Both the position numbers and the translations under genes were made by a program. Source: Streptomyces flavochromogenes (GTDB lineage Bacteria > Actinomycetota > Actinomycetes > Streptomycetales > Streptomycetaceae). From it: DNA of 64,000 nucleotides. Position 1 is the stretch's first letter. Each line of letters opens with the position of its first letter. Of this stretch, positions 34,961-44,850 are shown in pieces. Below the pieces are notes generated by a model. The model saw only the letters and a program-made list of their open reading frames with translations. It did not search any database and was not told the origin of the DNA. The stretch lies in assembly GCF_000717595.1 (NCBI RefSeq), contig NZ_JNZO01000014.1:62001-126000 (forward strand). The letters run 5' to 3'.

Positions 34961-36379
34961 TCAGGCGTCCTGGATGCGCCGGAACGGGCGGTCCGCCTCC
35001 AGGGTGTAGGCGACGTCGAGCAGCGTCCGTTCGCTGCCGGGGCGGCCCGAGAACATGACCCCGATGGGCAGTCCTTCCTCCGTCGCACTGGGGGCGGGAA
35101 CCGAGATCGACGGCGTGCCGACGACGTTGTTGACCGGCGTGAAGGCGACGTACGCGAGGATCCGCTCGACCAGCGTCGCGTACGGCACGGTCGGGCTGAG
35201 GTGACCGATCCTCGGCGTGGTGTGCGCGAGGACGGGGGTGAGGACGAGGTCGAGTCCGCGGAACGCCGCCGCGTACGCCTCCCGCGTCCGCTTCAGCCTC
35301 CGCAGTACGCCCGGGGTGCGCCGCCAGCTCTTCAGGTATTCCTCGCGCAGCCCCCGGCTGAGGCCGTCCATACGGTGCCGGTCGAAGTCCGCACCGAGGG
35401 TCCGGCCCGTGACGCCGAGGAGGAACGACAGCATGCCCCAGTACGTGAGGAAGTCGTCGGTGAAGCGGGGGTCGAGGCGCAGCTCGACCGGCTCCACGGT
35501 GTGGCCGAGCCGTTCGAGCGTCGCGACGGTGTCCATGACGGCGGTCCGGGTCGCCGTGTCGGCGGGGACACCGTTCGGCGAGTCGACCAGGAACCCGATG
35601 CGCAGGCGCCGTTCGGAGGGTCCCTCGACCAGGCCGACGGGCGGCAGCTTCGGGTTGCGCCAGTGGGTCTCGGCGGCGGCGAGGAACGCGGCGGTGTCCC
35701 GTACGGAACGGCTCACGATGCCGTCGGAGACGATGTCCAGGGGCAGTTGGCGGCTCTGGGCGTTTGTCACGACCCGGCCGCGGGTCGGCTTGAGACCCAC
35801 GAGTCCGCAGCAGGCGGCGGGGATGCGGATCGATCCGCCGCCGTCGTTGGCATGGGCGATCGGCACCGCCCCGGCGGCGACGAGCGCCGCACTGCCGCCG
35901 GACGAACCGCCTGCCGAGTAACCGGTGTTCCAGGGGTTGCGGACCGGTTCGGCAGCCTCGTACTCCGTGGCGGGGCTGAATCCGAACTCGGGCAGCCTGG
36001 TCTTGCCGAGGACCGTGACGCCGCTGCTCAGGAGCTGCCGGGCGAAGGGCGCGTGGCGCCGGGCGACACGCGGGGTGAAGGCCGTGCTGCCGTGACCGGT
36101 GGGCAGGCCGAGGTAGTCGGTGTTGTCCTTGACGAAGGTCGGCACCCCCGCGAAGGCACCCTGGCCCGGCCCGGGGGCGTGGGAGGGGGCGTCGATGTGG
36201 ACCTGGACGGCGTGGAGCCGGTCCTCGACGTCCCGTACCCGCTCGGCCGCGTCCCGTGCGGCCTCGGCGGCGCCGACCTCGCCCCGCCGAATCGCCGCGG
36301 CGAGCCCGACGGCGTCGTGCTCGCCCAGTGCGTCGTCCCGGAAGGCGTGCACCGTGGCCTGTTCCTCGAAAGTCGTCAC
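34961..36379 (-). CDS. Amidase signature family enzyme
   Basis: 472 residues from GTG 36379 (TGAGG upstream). Catalytic Lys is in FAGVPTFVKDNTDYLG (~85), and the amidase signature with cis-Ser and nucleophile Ser is GYSAGGSSGGSAALVAAGAV (~155-175), followed by GGGSIRIPAACCGLVGLKPT. Hydrolyses amide bonds of unknown substrates. Complete length for the family. It is transcribed away from rox with a 478-base gap between them. Confidence 0.93.
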   Translation of the reverse strand: MTTFEEQATVHAFRDDALGEHDAVGLAAAIRRGEVGAAEAARDAAERVRDVEDRLHAVQVHIDAPSHAPGPGQGAFAGVPTFVKDNTDYLGLPTGHGSTAFTPRVARRHAPFARQLLSSGVTVLGKTRLPEFGFSPATEYEAAEPVRNPWNTGYSAGGSSGGSAALVAAGAVPIAHANDGGGSIRIPAACCGLVGLKPTRGRVVTNAQSRQLPLDIVSDGIVSRSVRDTAAFLAAAETHWRNPKLPPVGLVEGPSERRLRIGFLVDSPNGVPADTATRTAVMDTVATLERLGHTVEPVELRLDPRFTDDFLTYWGMLSFLLGVTGRTLGADFDRHRMDGLSRGLREEYLKSWRRTPGVLRRLKRTREAYAAAFRGLDLVLTPVLAHTTPRIGHLSPTVPYATLVERILAYVAFTPVNNVVGTPSISVPAPSATEEGLPIGVMFSGRPGSERTLLDVAYTLEADRPFRRIQDA

Positions 36380-36696
36380 CGCTACCTCAGCCCCCGGCCG
36401 TGTGGATGGTTGGCGGCCAGCATGCCCTACCAACCAGTAACACGCGAGTGGTCGTGCGATCAGGAGTCGATCAAGGGGGTCCGTCGGCCTCCCCCGTTCG
36501 ACGTACAGCCGAGCGGCTGAGGACGCGCGCGCGGAGATCGCGCCGAGCGCCACTCGACGGTCGCCTTCGGCGCCCTCCTGGAGCCGCGCGAACCGCTGCC
36601 CGCCTGACGACGGGGCACGACTCGGGCCACGGAGGAGAAAAAGAGAAAGGCAAGGAGCTGAAACATCTCCTCGCCACTCTCAATGTATAGCGCACA
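36380..36696. other. Intergenic region between amidase and rox
   Basis: No convincing gene. It carries the amidase upstream region (CTACCAACCAGTAAC near 36430) and, near 36640-36690, an A/G-rich stretch followed by TATAGC (36686-36691) that may be the rox -10 element, immediately before the inverted repeat at 36697. Confidence 0.5.
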
Positions 36697-36719
36697 GGGG
36701 GCCTTGCGGCAAGGCCCCC
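36697..36719 (+). promoter_or_regulatory. Rifamycin-associated element (RAE)-like inverted repeat
   Basis: Arms GGGGGCCTT (36697-36705) and AAGGCCCCC (36711-36719) around GCGGC, 138 bases before the rox start and directly after TATAGC. A conserved inverted repeat with the core TTGCGGCAAG upstream of rifamycin-inactivating genes in actinomycetes has been described as the RAE; this matches it as I remember it. It probably makes rox rifamycin-inducible. Confidence 0.8.
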
Positions 36720-36839
36720 GCCGTGGTGCAGAATCTCCAGCCGTAACCAGTGACCTGCGGAAATCGACTCGTTCGCATGATCGACGCGCTCGCGGGGCGC
36801 AGGGATCCCACGACCGGCGGCCGGCTGGATGCAACCTAG

Positions 36840-38285
<1,446 letters not shown>

Positions 38286-38378
38286 TCCCGTGATGCGGTG
38301 GCGATTCGGCGCCCGGCTCACCCCCGGGCCGGGCCGGGCGGCCGAACTCCCTCCCCCACAGCGGTGCAGAATGGTGGC

Positions 38379-39074
38379 ATGACCATGGAGATCAGCCCCG
38401 TACGGGTGTTGCGCGCAGGCGACACGCCGGAGTCGGCCTCGCTGCCCGTCGCCGACGGAACAGCGGCGCTCTGGCTTCTGCCCATGGCGGAGGACCCCGG
38501 CGCGCCCGCCCTTCTGGACGCCGAGGAACGCCGTCGGTGGCAGGCCTTGATACGGGCGGATCACCGGGCGCGGTACCTCGCCGCGCACGGGGGGCTTCGT
38601 CGTCTCCTCGGGCGCTACCTCGGGATACGGGCCGACGAGGTGGTGTTCGTCAGGGAGGACTGCCCGGTCTGCGGAGGACCGCACGGCCGGCCGGCCGTGC
38701 GGGACGCCGGCTTCCACTTCTCGCTCTCCCACAGCGGGGACCTGGCGCTGGTCGCCGTCGCGGCGACGCCCGTGGGCGTGGACGTCGAGGCGCACCCGGA
38801 GGCCGAGGCCTCGGCCCTCGTGGCGGACAGCCTGCACCCGCGGGAGCGGGAGGAGTTCGCACGGCTGCCCGAGGAGACGCGGCCGGCCGCGTTCGCGCAG
38901 TGCTGGGCACGCAAGGAGGCGTACCTCAAGGGCACGGGAGAAGGGCTGGCCGGGGGCCTCGACCGTACGTACATGGGCATGGGCGCCGAGCCGGCCGCCG
39001 TACCGGGCTGGTCGCTCGCCGACGTACGGGTCGCGCCGTCGTACGCGGCGGCGGTGGCGGTCGCGCGGCAGTAG
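38379..39074 (+). CDS. 4'-phosphopantetheinyl transferase (Sfp type)
   Basis: 231 residues. Motifs: DHRARYLAAHGGLRRLLGRY, FHFSLSHSGDLALVAVA (P2 region), GVDVEAHPEAE (Mg-binding G-x-D-x-E, ~134) and FAQCWARKEAYLKGTGEGL (W-x-x-K-E-A-x-x-K). Transfers phosphopantetheine from CoA to carrier-protein serines in polyketide, peptide or siderophore synthases. ATG 38379. No carrier-protein gene is in the window, so it probably serves clusters elsewhere. It is 94 bases after rox; coupled control is possible. Confidence 0.93.
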   Translation: MTMEISPVRVLRAGDTPESASLPVADGTAALWLLPMAEDPGAPALLDAEERRRWQALIRADHRARYLAAHGGLRRLLGRYLGIRADEVVFVREDCPVCGGPHGRPAVRDAGFHFSLSHSGDLALVAVAATPVGVDVEAHPEAEASALVADSLHPREREEFARLPEETRPAAFAQCWARKEAYLKGTGEGLAGGLDRTYMGMGAEPAAVPGWSLADVRVAPSYAAAVAVARQ

Positions 39075-39152
39075 GGCGACCACCGGCGTGGCGTCGCGCT
39101 TGACCTTGACACGATGACAAGGTCTTGACTGCCGGGCAAGGAGGTGGTCCCG

Positions 39153-39824
39153 ATGACCATGGCGACCCACGACAAGGACACGACGCGCGCTCTCCTGCGC
39201 CTGGAGCACGGAAGCTCGTCGGTGCGGCTGCGGGCGGCGCTCGCGATCGGTACGGCCCCGGATCCCCGGTTCGTCGACAAGCTCGTCGAGCGGTGCGCGA
39301 CCGAGCCCGACTTCTCTGTGCGCGAGATGCTCACGTGGGCACTCACCCGGCACGCGCCGTCCCTCACGCTCCCCGGGCTCCTCGGCGAGGTCCGCTCGGA
39401 GCGGGCGCAGGCCCGGAGTCAGGCGCTGCACACGCTGTCGAAGATCGGTGACCGGCGGGCATGGCCGGCGATCACGCGGGAGCTGCTGTCCGACGCCGAC
39501 GACGAGGTGGCGCGGAGCGCGTGGCGGGCGGCGGTCGTGCTCGTGCCCGAGGAGGAGCGGGCCGAGCTGGCGGAGGTGCTGGCGACGCAACTCGGGCGTG
39601 GCGGGCGGGAGACGCGGTTGAGCCTCAGCAGGGCGCTGATCGCCCTCGGTGAGGTGATCCTGCCGACGCTCGGCGCCGCGACGGCGAAGGGCGCCCCGGC
39701 CGCGCGACAGCACGCGCTCGCCACGGAACGACTGCTGCGCGACCCGGATGCCGGATTCGAGTTCGCGATCGAGGAGGCGAAGCGCGTCGTAGCCCTCGGA
39801 ACGCCCAGCCAGGAGGAACGGTGA
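39153..39824 (+). CDS. HEAT-repeat protein
   Basis: 223 residues built of helical pairs: SSVRLRAALAIGTAPDPRFV, SVREMLTWALTRHAPSLTLP, QARSQALHTLSKIGDRRAWP and EVARSAWRAAVVLVPEEERA. Alpha-solenoid protein-binding scaffold, no catalytic motif. ATG 39153 follows AAGGAGGTGG. It is followed after 44 bases by a MerR regulator whose own C-terminal half is HEAT repeats; the two probably interact or sense one signal (inference). Confidence 0.85.
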   Translation: MTMATHDKDTTRALLRLEHGSSSVRLRAALAIGTAPDPRFVDKLVERCATEPDFSVREMLTWALTRHAPSLTLPGLLGEVRSERAQARSQALHTLSKIGDRRAWPAITRELLSDADDEVARSAWRAAVVLVPEEERAELAEVLATQLGRGGRETRLSLSRALIALGEVILPTLGAATAKGAPAARQHALATERLLRDPDAGFEFAIEEAKRVVALGTPSQEER

Positions 39825-39827
39825 CGC

Positions 39828-39904
39828 ATGCTGATCGGTGAGACGGCTCGACGGTCCGTGGCCGGCGCATGCTGATCGGCGAGGTGGCGCGACGGTCCGG
39901 GGTC
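39828..39904 (+). repeat. Imperfect tandem duplication of the MerR gene start
   Basis: ATGCTGATCGGTGAGACGG at 39828 recurs 41 bases later as ATGCTGATCGGCGAGGTGG at 39869, and similarity continues about 15 bases (CGACGGTCC in both). The first copy opens a 15-codon frame ending at 39873-39875, inside the second copy. It may be a decoy start or a short leader peptide; both ATGs are near the AGGAGG at 39811. Confidence 0.7.
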
Positions 39905-40873
39905 AGCGCCCGCATGCTCCGGCATTACGAGTCGCTGGGCCTGGTGCGGCCGACGGGCCGTACCGGGTCCGGCTACCGGGAGTACTCCGGCGAGGACATC
40001 CGGCGGATCTTCCACATCGAGAGCCTGCGGTCCCTGGGGCTGTCGCTGCGTGACGTGGGGAGCGCGCTGGATGATCCCGGCTTCGCGCCGACGGAGCTCG
40101 TCGAGGAGCTCATCCGAGGGACACGGGAACGCATCGCGACCGAGACGGCGCTGCTCACCCGACTCCGTCGGATCGGTGCCGCGGAACCCTCGGGCTGGGA
40201 GGAGGTCCTCCAGATCGTGGCACTCCTGCACGCGTTGGGGTCGGAGAGCGCGGGCAAGCGGCAGCGCGCGGCGCTGTCGTCGGTCGAAGAGGTCCCCGTA
40301 CCGGTGGAGGCGCTGGTCGAGGCGGCCTTGAGCGAGACGGACCCGATCGTGGCCGGGGCCCTGCGATGGGCCCTGGCGCAGTCGGACGACGGCGGCTCGA
40401 TCGCCCTCCTTGCGGAGGGCCTCGGCTCGCCCGTGGCCGAGGTACGGGAACGTGCCGTGCAGGCCGTCGCCGAGATCACGAGCGACGAGGCGACGGGACT
40501 TCTGCGCGAGTCGCTCGCGACCGGCGACACCGCGGTCCGGAGGCACGCGGCGCTCGCGCTGGGGGCGCGCGGAGTCACCGAGGCGATCCCGACGCTCGTC
40601 GCGATGGTCGTGGAGGAGACGAACGACGTGGACGCGGCGGACGCGCTGAGCGCGCTGGCGCGTCGCCCCGAGTGGGCGGACCGGATCGCCACCGACCTCG
40701 TCGCCCGCCTGGCGCACGACACGGCCGGTCCGGCGGCGCGCCGCCGGCTGACGCAGGCGCTGGCGGACATCCCGGGGGACACGGCGTCACATGCCCTGGA
40801 GACGCTGTCGCACGACGAGGACCGTGCGGTGGCACTGACGGCGGCCTACGTCCTGACGCTGCGCGGTCGGTGA
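39869..40873 (+). CDS. MerR-type regulator fused to HEAT repeats
   Basis: 334 residues. Residues 1-75 are a MerR DNA-binding domain: MLIGEVARRSGVSARMLRHY, SGYREYSGEDIRRIFHIESL. The coiled dimerisation helix follows (ELVEELIRGTRERIATETAL). From ~125 onward the protein is HEAT-like helical repeats (DPIVAGALRWALAQSDDGGS, EVRERAVQAVAEITSDEATG, AVRRHAALALGARGVTEAIP), replacing the usual small effector domain. Such a fusion suggests protein-ligand sensing rather than metal or drug binding. No metal-binding Cys is visible. Follows the HEAT gene in the same direction. Confidence 0.88.
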   Translation: MLIGEVARRSGVSARMLRHYESLGLVRPTGRTGSGYREYSGEDIRRIFHIESLRSLGLSLRDVGSALDDPGFAPTELVEELIRGTRERIATETALLTRLRRIGAAEPSGWEEVLQIVALLHALGSESAGKRQRAALSSVEEVPVPVEALVEAALSETDPIVAGALRWALAQSDDGGSIALLAEGLGSPVAEVRERAVQAVAEITSDEATGLLRESLATGDTAVRRHAALALGARGVTEAIPTLVAMVVEETNDVDAADALSALARRPEWADRIATDLVARLAHDTAGPAARRRLTQALADIPGDTASHALETLSHDEDRAVALTAAYVLTLRGR

Positions 40874-40925
40874 TCCCGCGGTCGCCGCCCGTGGGTCGTG
40901 CTCGTGGCCGGTGGAAGGATCACCG

Positions 40926-41762
40926 TCAGGTCCCGCCCTCGTCCGGCTCGAGCGGTGATCGACGGGGCGCTTCCCGGGCGTGCGCGCGGCAGAAGGCGCG
41001 AACCGCGGCCGTGAACTCCTCCGGTGCCTCCAGGTTGCTCATGTGGCCCACCGCGGGGATCACCACGAGCTCGGCATGCGGAAGGGCGTCCCGGAAGGCG
41101 TGGGCGACGTCCAGGGGGGAGCGGGCGTCCCGCTCACCCCACAGCAGCAGGGTCGGCACCGTGATCCGGGGCAACAGGTCCGTCTCGTCGGCCTCGGCCA
41201 TCAGAGAGAGCTGAACGGCCATGCTCTCCGGCCGGACGTCGCGGCTCATGGCGTCCAGCATCACCGCGAAGCGCTCCGGCGGGCCGGCGGCGTAGAGCCC
41301 GGGCAGCGTGGGGTCGAACCGCTCCCGAGGCACCGCGAGCATCCGCCGTGCCCCCTCGACCCGCGCCGTGACCTCCTCCGGCGGCAGCGAGCCCTTCCAG
41401 CCGGCGTAGGTGTCCACCATCAGCAGCGACCGCACCAGGTCCGGCCGCCACCGGTACAGCTCCAGGACCACCGTCCCGCCCCAGGACAGCCCCGCGACCT
41501 GCGCGGCCCCGAGCCCCACGTCCTCGATCACGGCGGCGAGGGCGCGCGCGAAGTCCTGGAGCCCGAACCCCGCCGGCAGCGCGCCGGACCGCCCCGCCCC
41601 CGGCTCGTCCCAGGCCACCACCGTGAACTCGTCCGCCAGCGCTTCGACTTGCGGCTGCCACATCCGCCCGTCGGCCCCGGCCCCGTGAGCGAGGACCACG
41701 ACCGGCCCCTGCCCCTTCCGCGTATAGGCGACGTCGACGCCACCGACCCGCACCACTGCCAT
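40926..41762 (-). CDS. Alpha/beta hydrolase
   Basis: 278 residues. VVVLAHGAGADGRMWQPQVE holds the oxyanion region, the nucleophile elbow is VAGLSWGGTVVLEL (Ser ~95), the acid is in PTLLLWGERDARSPLDVA and the His in VVIPAVGHMSNLEAPEEF. Typical esterase/haloperoxidase-like fold of full length. ATG 41762. Substrate unknown; convergent with the MerR-HEAT gene. Confidence 0.92.
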   Translation of the reverse strand: MAVVRVGGVDVAYTRKGQGPVVVLAHGAGADGRMWQPQVEALADEFTVVAWDEPGAGRSGALPAGFGLQDFARALAAVIEDVGLGAAQVAGLSWGGTVVLELYRWRPDLVRSLLMVDTYAGWKGSLPPEEVTARVEGARRMLAVPRERFDPTLPGLYAAGPPERFAVMLDAMSRDVRPESMAVQLSLMAEADETDLLPRITVPTLLLWGERDARSPLDVAHAFRDALPHAELVVIPAVGHMSNLEAPEEFTAAVRAFCRAHAREAPRRSPLEPDEGGT

Positions 41763-41865
41763 GTCCTCAGGCTAGGGGGTGTCTCGTGGATGGTGAGACT
41801 CCGCCACGTTCCGCACGGCATCGCCCGGCACGCGGGACGGGACGGATCGGATCGGGGCGCCCGGG

Positions 41866-41911
41866 TCCGGGGATCGGGATCCGGGGATCGGGAACCAGGT
41901 CCGGGGATCGG
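41866..41911. repeat. Three short direct repeats
   Basis: TCCGGGGATCGG occurs at 41866-41877, 41880-41891 and 41900-41911, in the gap between the hydrolase and the DUF6891-like gene. Spacing 14 and 20 bases. Could be an iterated binding site or simple slippage. Confidence 0.6.
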
Positions 41912-41940
41912 CTGTCAGACGCGTGTGCCAGAGTCTGTGC

Positions 41941-42858
41941 ATGCTCGAGATCGTGGTGAAGACGGAGAACCGGGAGCGGCACGTTCGTGTGTCCGCCGAG
42001 GAGCTGGCCGGGCTCGTCCGGCGCATCGGCGGTGAAGGAGACCGGTTCCTGGTGGTCCAGCGGATACCGGACCTGCCCGACGTCTTCGCACAGGTCTGGC
42101 ACGAGACGGGTGGTGACTACACGCTGGAGCACCGGGACGGTGCTGCCACCCGCCACTTCCAAGTGATGACCGACGGTCCCGAGGCCGTGATCGCGGCGAT
42201 GGCCGGCTGGGCGCGCCGGGAGCCCGGCTGGGACACCGGGCTCGACTGGTCGCTTCTGGACATGGGCCCGGCCCGCGAGGTGCCGCCGCTGGACCTCCAG
42301 GGGCGGGAGGGCGAGGAACTGGAGCAGCGCGTCCGGGAGGTGCTGACGGGCGGCTACGCCTCCCGCGCCGAACTGACGGAGATCGCGGAGGAGTACCTGG
42401 TCACCGAGGGCCGCCGGCCCGTCTCACGCGAGCAGGCCGAGGCGCTGGTCGACCGGATGTGGCTGGAGCGGGTCGAGGAGCAGTCGGGCTGGCAGGGCGA
42501 GACGGATCCTGAGCGCCTCACCCGCGCGTTCGAGGCCCTGCGGGAGGCCGGCATCACGGCCCGGGAGAACTTCGCCTGCTGCCGTACCTGTGGCGAGTCG
42601 GACATCGGCGGCGCCGGCGACCCCGACGCCCGCGGCTTCGTCTACTTCCACACCCAGTGCACGGACTCCGCCGCCGCGGGCCAGGGACTGATGCTCCTGT
42701 ACGGCGGCTTCGACGGCTCGTCCGAGACGACGACGGCCATCGGGCACGAGGTCGTGGCCGCCCTCGAAGCGACCGGCCTCCCCACCGAGTGGGACCGTAC
42801 CCCCGGCCGAGCCATCACCGTCACCCCTCTGGACTGGCGCCGCCGCCTGGTCGGCTAG
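41941..42858 (+). CDS. DUF6891-like protein
   Basis: 305 residues. The N-terminal 90 residues (MLEIVVKTENRERHVRVSAE, FLVVQRIPDLPDVFAQVWHE) look like a small alpha/beta domain; a helical middle follows; the end has a Cys-containing block FACCRTCGESDIGGAGDPDA, FVYFHTQCTDSAAAGQGLML and LLYGGFDGSSETTTAIGHEV that I recognise as the DUF6891 pattern. The three Cys could bind a metal. Function unknown. ATG 41941; a GTG 18 bases earlier is possible. Its 3' end overlaps the convergent TROVE gene by 38 bases. Confidence 0.8.
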   Translation: MLEIVVKTENRERHVRVSAEELAGLVRRIGGEGDRFLVVQRIPDLPDVFAQVWHETGGDYTLEHRDGAATRHFQVMTDGPEAVIAAMAGWARREPGWDTGLDWSLLDMGPAREVPPLDLQGREGEELEQRVREVLTGGYASRAELTEIAEEYLVTEGRRPVSREQAEALVDRMWLERVEEQSGWQGETDPERLTRAFEALREAGITARENFACCRTCGESDIGGAGDPDARGFVYFHTQCTDSAAAGQGLMLLYGGFDGSSETTTAIGHEVVAALEATGLPTEWDRTPGRAITVTPLDWRRRLVG

Positions 42859-44485
42859 GTGAACTGCCCCGAAGCGTCCCCGCCTGGTCGGGTGCCGTCC
42901 AGGGCCATCTCGCCTGCCGGCCCGATTCGATGAGGGGGATCATCCGGAAGGCCGCGTCCGTCAGGCCGCCGAAGGTGTGGTGGTGGGGGCCCGACGGGGC
43001 GTGGGCGGGGTGGTAGCCCGCCAGGTTCCAGGTGTAGACCGGGATCTCCGGTGGGACCGGTTCGGTGGGGCCTCCGGAGTGGTACGGGGCGGCCTGTTCG
43101 TCGGTGACGATCACTACGCGGTCGTGGTCCCGGTAGCGGTCCCGCAGAGCCTTCGTCGTGTGGGTGCCACCGAGGCGGTGGAAGCGCTCCTGCACGTCGA
43201 GCACCGGTTCCCCCGGGGTGAACGGGACTTCCTTGGTGGACCAGCCGAACTCCACCAGGTCCGCCTGTTCGGCCCGCAGGGCCAGCGCACAGCCGAACAC
43301 GGCCGCCGCGGCCGCCCGGGTCAGTGTGGAGCGTTCCGAGACGGTGTCCCAGAACATGGAGTCCGACCGGTCCACCAGGATCAGCGTCCGGCCGGGCAGC
43401 GCCGGTACGTGGGCGAGGGAGTGGCCCAGTGCCTGTTCCAGCGCGGCCGCCCAGCGCCGCTTCGGCGCGTTGTCGCGCGCGGCCAGATAGCGCATGGGGA
43501 ACTGCCGGGACCTGGCGACCTCGTCGACGTCCGAGATCCTGGCCGCGACCCTGTCCGCGGCTTCGGCCGAGATGTGCGCGGCGTCGAAGTTCCGCAGGTT
43601 CCGCAGCAGGGCCATCGGACCCATCACGGGGATCACGGCCTCCCACGCCGCGGCGTCCAGTGGCCCGTGGAGCCAGCCGGCCAGGGCCTCCCACGTCAGG
43701 CCGGCCGCGGCCAGGCGCTCGCTGCCGTCCGGCCCGGTCACCAGGGCCCGCCGCTCGGCCACGGGCAGTTCCATGAGGACCCGGTGCGCCGTCAGCACGG
43801 TGTCGGCGGCCGGCGGAAGCGCAGTCTCCGGGTGGTGACGTCGGTCCAGGGCGTACCGGAAGAGCGCGCCCTGCCACGGCTTGTCCGGGTCGGGGGAAGC
43901 GTGCACCAGGTTGAGCACGTCACCGAAGCGGAACCCGTGGGACGCGGTGTCGTACTTCAGCAGGGACCGCGACGAGTACAGCCTGCGTACGGCGTCGGCG
44001 ATGCCCCGCTTCACGGGTTGCGGCACGTTCCGCCCGTACACCGAGGTCCAGTGGGCGAGCAGCTCCCCGGGCTCGTCGGCCCGCTGAAGCACCGCGTCGA
44101 TCACCGAACGGTTGGACGGGCCGTCGGACGCCCCCGCGTCGAGCCTGGCCCGCACGTACGCGGCGGCGCCCACCAGGGACGCCGTCCGCATGTTGCCCTC
44201 GCCGCGCAGCCAGCGCAGCAGACCTGCCGTCCAATCGGGGTCCTCGACAGCGAGCCGGCGGACGAGCCGGACGTACCGTTCGTCGCGCTCCGTGCCGCTC
44301 TCGTAGAAGGTGCGCTGCGAGACGAAGTTGCCGACGGCCAGCAGGAAGAGCTCGTCACGGGGTTCCCGGACGAAGGCCGGTCCGCCCTCGTACGTGCGGA
44401 ACTGCTGCGGGGTGGGCACCTGGTGGATCCGCGACTGCTGAGGCATCGCGCGGGCGGCCGCCGAGACGTGCGGGGCCACGAGCAT
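42821..44485 (-). CDS. rsr: TROVE domain protein (bacterial Ro60/Rsr)
   Basis: 554 residues from ATG 44485. The TROVE HEAT-ring begins PRDELFLLAVGNFVSQRTFY and DPDWTAGLLRWLRGEGNMRT; the C-terminal von Willebrand A domain has the MIDAS TLILVDRSDSMFWDT (D-x-S-x-S) and DRVVIVTDEQAAPYHS. Ro60 rings bind the ends of misfolded RNAs and Y RNAs and, with PNPase, aid RNA decay under stress. The ribosome site is weak and a Met 13 codons later (44446) is possible. No rtcA/rtcB genes are adjacent. The 337-base upstream gap is where a Y RNA could lie. Confidence 0.9.
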   Translation of the reverse strand: MLVAPHVSAAARAMPQQSRIHQVPTPQQFRTYEGGPAFVREPRDELFLLAVGNFVSQRTFYESGTERDERYVRLVRRLAVEDPDWTAGLLRWLRGEGNMRTASLVGAAAYVRARLDAGASDGPSNRSVIDAVLQRADEPGELLAHWTSVYGRNVPQPVKRGIADAVRRLYSSRSLLKYDTASHGFRFGDVLNLVHASPDPDKPWQGALFRYALDRRHHPETALPPAADTVLTAHRVLMELPVAERRALVTGPDGSERLAAAGLTWEALAGWLHGPLDAAAWEAVIPVMGPMALLRNLRNFDAAHISAEAADRVAARISDVDEVARSRQFPMRYLAARDNAPKRRWAAALEQALGHSLAHVPALPGRTLILVDRSDSMFWDTVSERSTLTRAAAAAVFGCALALRAEQADLVEFGWSTKEVPFTPGEPVLDVQERFHRLGGTHTTKALRDRYRDHDRVVIVTDEQAAPYHSGGPTEPVPPEIPVYTWNLAGYHPAHAPSGPHHHTFGGLTDAAFRMIPLIESGRQARWPWTAPDQAGTLRGSSPSRPGGGASPEG

Positions 44486-44561
44486 CTCGGACCAGACTTT
44501 CGAGACGCGTCGGGTGTGACGAGGCAGTGAAATCCCCCGGGATCCGATGGAAAGGAACGGA

Positions 44562-44588
44562 CGGCCCCGGGAGAGTCCACCGGGGCCG
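44562..44588 (-). terminator. Strong hairpin upstream of rsr
   Basis: Arms CGGCCCCGG and CCGGGGCCG around a nine-base loop, followed on the minus strand by TCCGTTCCTTTCC. It would end a transcript arriving from the esterase side or a small RNA encoded in the gap. Confidence 0.5.
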
Positions 44589-44761
44589 AGGCGGCCGCGC
44601 CCACCGAGATCGAAGGTGGCGGCGGCGTCACTTGGTTTCGGAAGAAGTAGCCGCAGCCGAGCGCATCGGAGGCGCGGTCGCGGGACCACCGTATGCGGGC
44701 AGCCCCGCCGCGCACCATCGAATTGAACGCCGATCGGACCGCCTCGCGCCTCCGGGGCCTC

Positions 44762-44782
44762 GGGGCGGCGGAGAGCCGCCCC
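44762..44782 (-). terminator. Hairpin after the erythromycin-esterase-like gene
   Basis: Arms GGGGCGGC and GCCGCCCC with a five-base loop, 41 bases past the esterase stop on the minus strand. No T tract follows, as is common for terminators in high-GC actinobacteria. Confidence 0.55.
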
Positions 44783-44799
44783 AGACCTTCTGTACGTCG

Positions 44800-44850
44800 T
44801 TCACGCAGCTCTCTCGACGCCTTCACGCAGGCCTCTCGACGTCCTTCACG
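44800..44850. repeat. Tandem 22-bp repeats across the esterase 3' end
   Basis: Units built on TTCACGCAGNNCTCTCGACG occur about 2.5 times. One copy encodes the last codons of the esterase including its TGA; the copies beyond it repeat the TGA. Looks like a slippage duplication of the gene end. Confidence 0.6.

Larger units (their letters stand above)
44486..44822 (-). other. Gap upstream of rsr with two strong hairpins
   Basis: No convincing ORF. It holds a hairpin at 44762-44782, another at 44562-44588, and between them on the minus strand a stem-loop resembling a T-arm (CCACC-TTCGATCTC-GGTGG, about 44609-44627). Bacterial Y RNAs carry tRNA-like modules and are often beside rsr, so a Y RNA is possible here but not shown. 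Confidence 0.4.
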
